A stretch of 7,305 bases of DNA from Hyphomonas sp. (GTDB taxonomy: Bacteria; Pseudomonadota; Alphaproteobacteria; Caulobacterales; Hyphomonadaceae), in the NCBI GenBank assembly GCA_024743015.1, contig JANSXJ010000180.1, forward strand, positions 1 to 7,305, in the 5' to 3' direction. The notes beneath the pieces were generated by a model. It did not search any database and had not been told where the DNA came from. It saw nothing but the letters and a program-made list of their open reading frames with translations. The position numbers and the translations under genes were made by a program. How positions within the stretch are numbered: position 1 is the stretch's first letter; each line of letters starts with the position of its first letter. This document shows, in pieces, positions 5,680-7,305 of this stretch.

Positions 5680-6513
5680 TCAGTCGGCAAACGCGTACTG
5701 CATGGTAATCCGGGTGCAATCGCGTCCGGCCTGGCGCGCAATCAGCGAGAAAACCTGTTCGTCCTCGTCATGTGAGATCAACTCCAAATCAAAAGGTGTT
5801 CCCAGCTCGACATAGTGCGAGAACACCATCTCGCCTCCGCGATTGATCAGCGGTCGCTCCAATAACAGTGCACCGAACTGCCGGCCCACTTCGCCCATAT
5901 GGGTTGAGTTCACATGGTCACCGGAGCCCCCAATATAGGGATGGGCCGGGCGAAGCCCATTTTCTTGCGTGATGAGTCCGGATGTCGAGATCGCTTCTGC
6001 ACGCGTCAGCACCGCCAGAAAACTCTCTGATTGGGTTGCAACCCCGACGGCGCCTTTCGATGCATAGTCAAATGGCGGGGGCGCGGGTTTGACGATTTTC
6101 TCTTTGGCTTCGTCGCGCCAGTTTTCGAAATTGCGCGTTCGGAACGTCACGCCCCGGCCGCTCAAGCGAGCGACGCTCTGGTCTGCCGCATCGAAGAATT
6201 CGAGGTGATAACGGGCGCGCTTTTCCTGCTGCTCGGTGCGATAGATCCCGCGTGTGGGTAGTCCAACTCTTGGTGCCCCGCACGTCCACTCGACTTCGGT
6301 CAGTGCCGTCCACACCTCTGGATCGAACGTGCCCAAGAACTCACCCGAATCAATCGAGGCCCAGAAATTGATCGTTTGCACCAATATCGGATGAATAGGA
6401 CTGAGCCGCAGCCATGGCCACACATCCGCATCCTGAGAACACTCGAAGGTGACGGACTGGTTCTCCAGGCGCTTGTGATTAAAGGTGTAAACGTCTGAAA
6501 ACGGGCGCGGCAT
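5680..6513 (-). CDS. Conserved-looking protein, possibly double hotdog (thioesterase-like)
   Basis: I do not firmly recognise this 277-residue protein. It is clearly coding by length, composition and position. The C-terminal half (about 185-277) contains GGSGDHVNSTHMGEVGRQF at 195-213, a hydrophobic helix, then alternating strands ending in ITMQYAF; this resembles the 'HVN..' helix entry and beta-strands of hotdog thioesterases. The N-terminal half (about 20-130) has a similar helix-then-strands rhythm, so a two-hotdog fold acting on acyl-CoA is possible, linked by a Pro-rich stretch (KPAPPPF, 142-148). No signal peptide or membrane segment is seen. The ATG at 6513 is the only sensible start I found, though without a good ribosome site. 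It converges on the acyl-CoA synthetase and is divergent from atpH. CDS call is strong, function weak. Confidence 0.8.
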   Translation of the reverse strand: MPRPFSDVYTFNHKRLENQSVTFECSQDADVWPWLRLSPIHPILVQTINFWASIDSGEFLGTFDPEVWTALTEVEWTCGAPRVGLPTRGIYRTEQQEKRARYHLEFFDAADQSVARLSGRGVTFRTRNFENWRDEAKEKIVKPAPPPFDYASKGAVGVATQSESFLAVLTRAEAISTSGLITQENGLRPAHPYIGGSGDHVNSTHMGEVGRQFGALLLERPLINRGGEMVFSHYVELGTPFDLELISHDEDEQVFSLIARQAGRDCTRITMQYAFAD

Positions 6514-6572
6514 GAAGATAAATTCGCAGAACTTCCCTGCCCCCGCAATGGCAGATCGGAGCGCTTGACGCA

Positions 6573-6593
6573 GCGACCGCGCGATTCGGTCGC
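6573..6593. repeat. Inverted repeat, 7-bp arms, 7-nt loop
   Basis: GCGACCG (6573-6579) pairs with CGGTCGC (6587-6593). The second arm begins with the C of a GATTC (GANTC) site. It could act as a DNA operator or as an RNA hairpin in an atpH leader. Confidence 0.5.
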
Positions 6594-6598
6594 AGCCT

Positions 6599-6624
6599 GG
6601 GCTGATCCGACGTGTTGTCAGCCC
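6599..6624. repeat. Inverted repeat, 7-bp arms, 12-nt loop
   Basis: GGGCTGA (6599-6605) pairs with TCAGCCC (6618-6624). Its last two bases are shared with the next inverted repeat, so the two RNA hairpins could not both form completely. Confidence 0.5.
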
Positions 6625-6660
6625 TGAAACAAGGTGGTAGGTGCCCGCACAAGTTTCAGG
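6623..6660. repeat. Inverted repeat, 8-bp arms, 22-nt loop
   Basis: CCTGAAAC (6623-6630) pairs with GTTTCAGG (6653-6660). The same CCTGAAAC word also follows the palindrome at the left edge of the window (16-23), which may be coincidence. The loop contains the alternative GTG start at 6634. Confidence 0.5.
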
Positions 6661-6738
6661 ACTAGGGTGCCTGCTCGCGCCCGATTCCTATTGGTTCAGA
6701 CCCAGGGCACTTCCGCCCTACAGCTTACGGACGACACC

Positions 6739-7299
6739 TTGGCCGCAGCATCTGCTACCACCGCCAGTGAAGCCGCCCGCCGCTACGCCGGTGCGCTGTT
6801 TGATCTTGCGAAGGAAAAAGGGGAACTGGCGACGATCGCCGGGGATCTGAAAACCGTTGAAAGCCTCGCGGCGGACAGTGAGGATCTGACTCGCCTGCTC
6901 GAAAGTCCGGCCTTCGCGCGCGAGGACAAGGTGAAGGCGCTCGTCGCTGTCGCTGGGGAAGAGGGCCTGTCCAAGACTGCGACCAGCTTTCTCGGTACGA
7001 TGGCCCAGAACGGTCGCTCCGGGGATCTGCTTGGTGCGGCGAGATATTTTGACGAACTTTATGCGAAAGAACGCGGCGTGAAGCGCGCGGTTGCTCGCAC
7101 TGCCACTAAAATGAACGCTGATCAGCGTGCCCGGCTCGAGCAGGTGCTCGCCAAGGCCGTTGGCAGCGATGTAGAACTAGAGACGGAGGTCGACTCGGCC
7201 CTCGTCGGCGGCATCCAGCTGCGCATTGGATCAACTCTGATCGATGCCAGTGTGGCTGCTAAATTGGATCGTATGAACACCGCCATGAAGGGAGCGTAA
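6739..7299 (+). CDS. atpH: ATP synthase F1 delta subunit
   Basis: The delta subunit (mitochondrial OSCP homologue) joins the F1 head to the peripheral stalk of the F0F1 ATP synthase at the inner membrane. The N-terminal block ARRYAGALFDLA (13-24) and the C-terminal block VDSALVGGIQLRIGSTLIDASV (151-172) with its GG and DAS residues are typical. I chose the TTG at 6739, giving 186 residues and 15 before the conserved Tyr, which matches the usual length; GGA at 6729-6731 is a weak ribosome site. Longer options are TTG 6691, GTG 6667 (AGGA 5 nt upstream) and GTG 6634. The extra codons include AGG and CTA, which the body of the gene avoids, and show no conservation I know of. It is probably first in an atpHAGDC operon, with atpA expected just past the right edge. 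Confidence 0.93.
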   Translation: MAAASATTASEAARRYAGALFDLAKEKGELATIAGDLKTVESLAADSEDLTRLLESPAFAREDKVKALVAVAGEEGLSKTATSFLGTMAQNGRSGDLLGAARYFDELYAKERGVKRAVARTATKMNADQRARLEQVLAKAVGSDVELETEVDSALVGGIQLRIGSTLIDASVAAKLDRMNTAMKGA

Positions 7300-7305
7300 G
7301 ACGCC

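Larger units (their letters stand above)
6514..6738. promoter_or_regulatory. Divergent upstream region of atpH, rich in inverted repeats
   Basis: This 225-bp stretch separates the hotdog-like gene from atpH and should hold both promoters. TTGACGC at 6565-6571 matches the -35 element known from Caulobacter housekeeping promoters, but no matching -10 is evident. Three inverted repeats follow nearly end to end (6573-6593, 6599-6624, 6623-6660), and a short hairpin lies at 6704-6719. GANTC sites occur at 6583 and 6683. If transcription starts near 6590 or earlier, much of this would be a structured 5' leader of the ATP synthase operon. Confidence 0.4.

Overview
The window looks like a compact piece of an alphaproteobacterial chromosome. 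I infer this from the GC-rich coding sequence, from an atpH that appears to open its own operon (in alphaproteobacteria atpHAGDC is separate from atpIBEF), and from a tight cluster of GANTC sites, the target of the CcrM methylase. A marine Caulobacterales or Hyphomonadaceae-like organism would fit, but the sequence does not prove the genus.

Layout: bases 1-520 hold no convincing gene. They carry a perfect 14-bp palindrome, a pyrimidine-rich tract and six GANTC sites within 113 bp, mixed with DnaA-box-like words. A minus-strand operon follows (read from 2465 down to 521): a class III CoA-transferase, hisI overlapping its end by 11 nt, and a small PilZ-domain protein. Head-to-head with it, only 20 bp away, a plus-strand HMG-CoA lyase-family gene runs 2486-3391. 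Converging on that gene is a minus-strand XRE-type regulator with two C-terminal membrane helices (3405-3860). Its divergent neighbour is a plus-strand acyl-CoA synthetase (4064-5677). The 203-bp space between these two contains an 11-bp phased repeat array. The synthetase converges, with a 2-bp gap, on a minus-strand protein that may have a double hotdog fold (5680-6513). After a 225-bp region rich in inverted repeats, atpH (ATP synthase delta subunit) runs to the right edge.

As a whole, the central genes suggest acyl-CoA metabolism: one enzyme family moves CoA onto a carboxylate, one splits a 3-hydroxy-acyl-CoA, one activates a carboxylate with ATP, and a possible thioesterase-like protein may remove CoA. 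The CoA-transferase/lyase pair recalls the succinyl-CoA:citramalate CoA-transferase plus citramalyl-CoA lyase pair, or an HMG-CoA equivalent, but the substrate is inferred. hisI, pilZ and atpH are housekeeping or signalling genes with no evident link to that chemistry. I see no mobile element, CRISPR array, tRNA or rRNA. The most interesting signals are regulatory: the phased repeat beside a membrane-bound HTH regulator, the GANTC cluster, and the chain of inverted repeats ahead of atpH.
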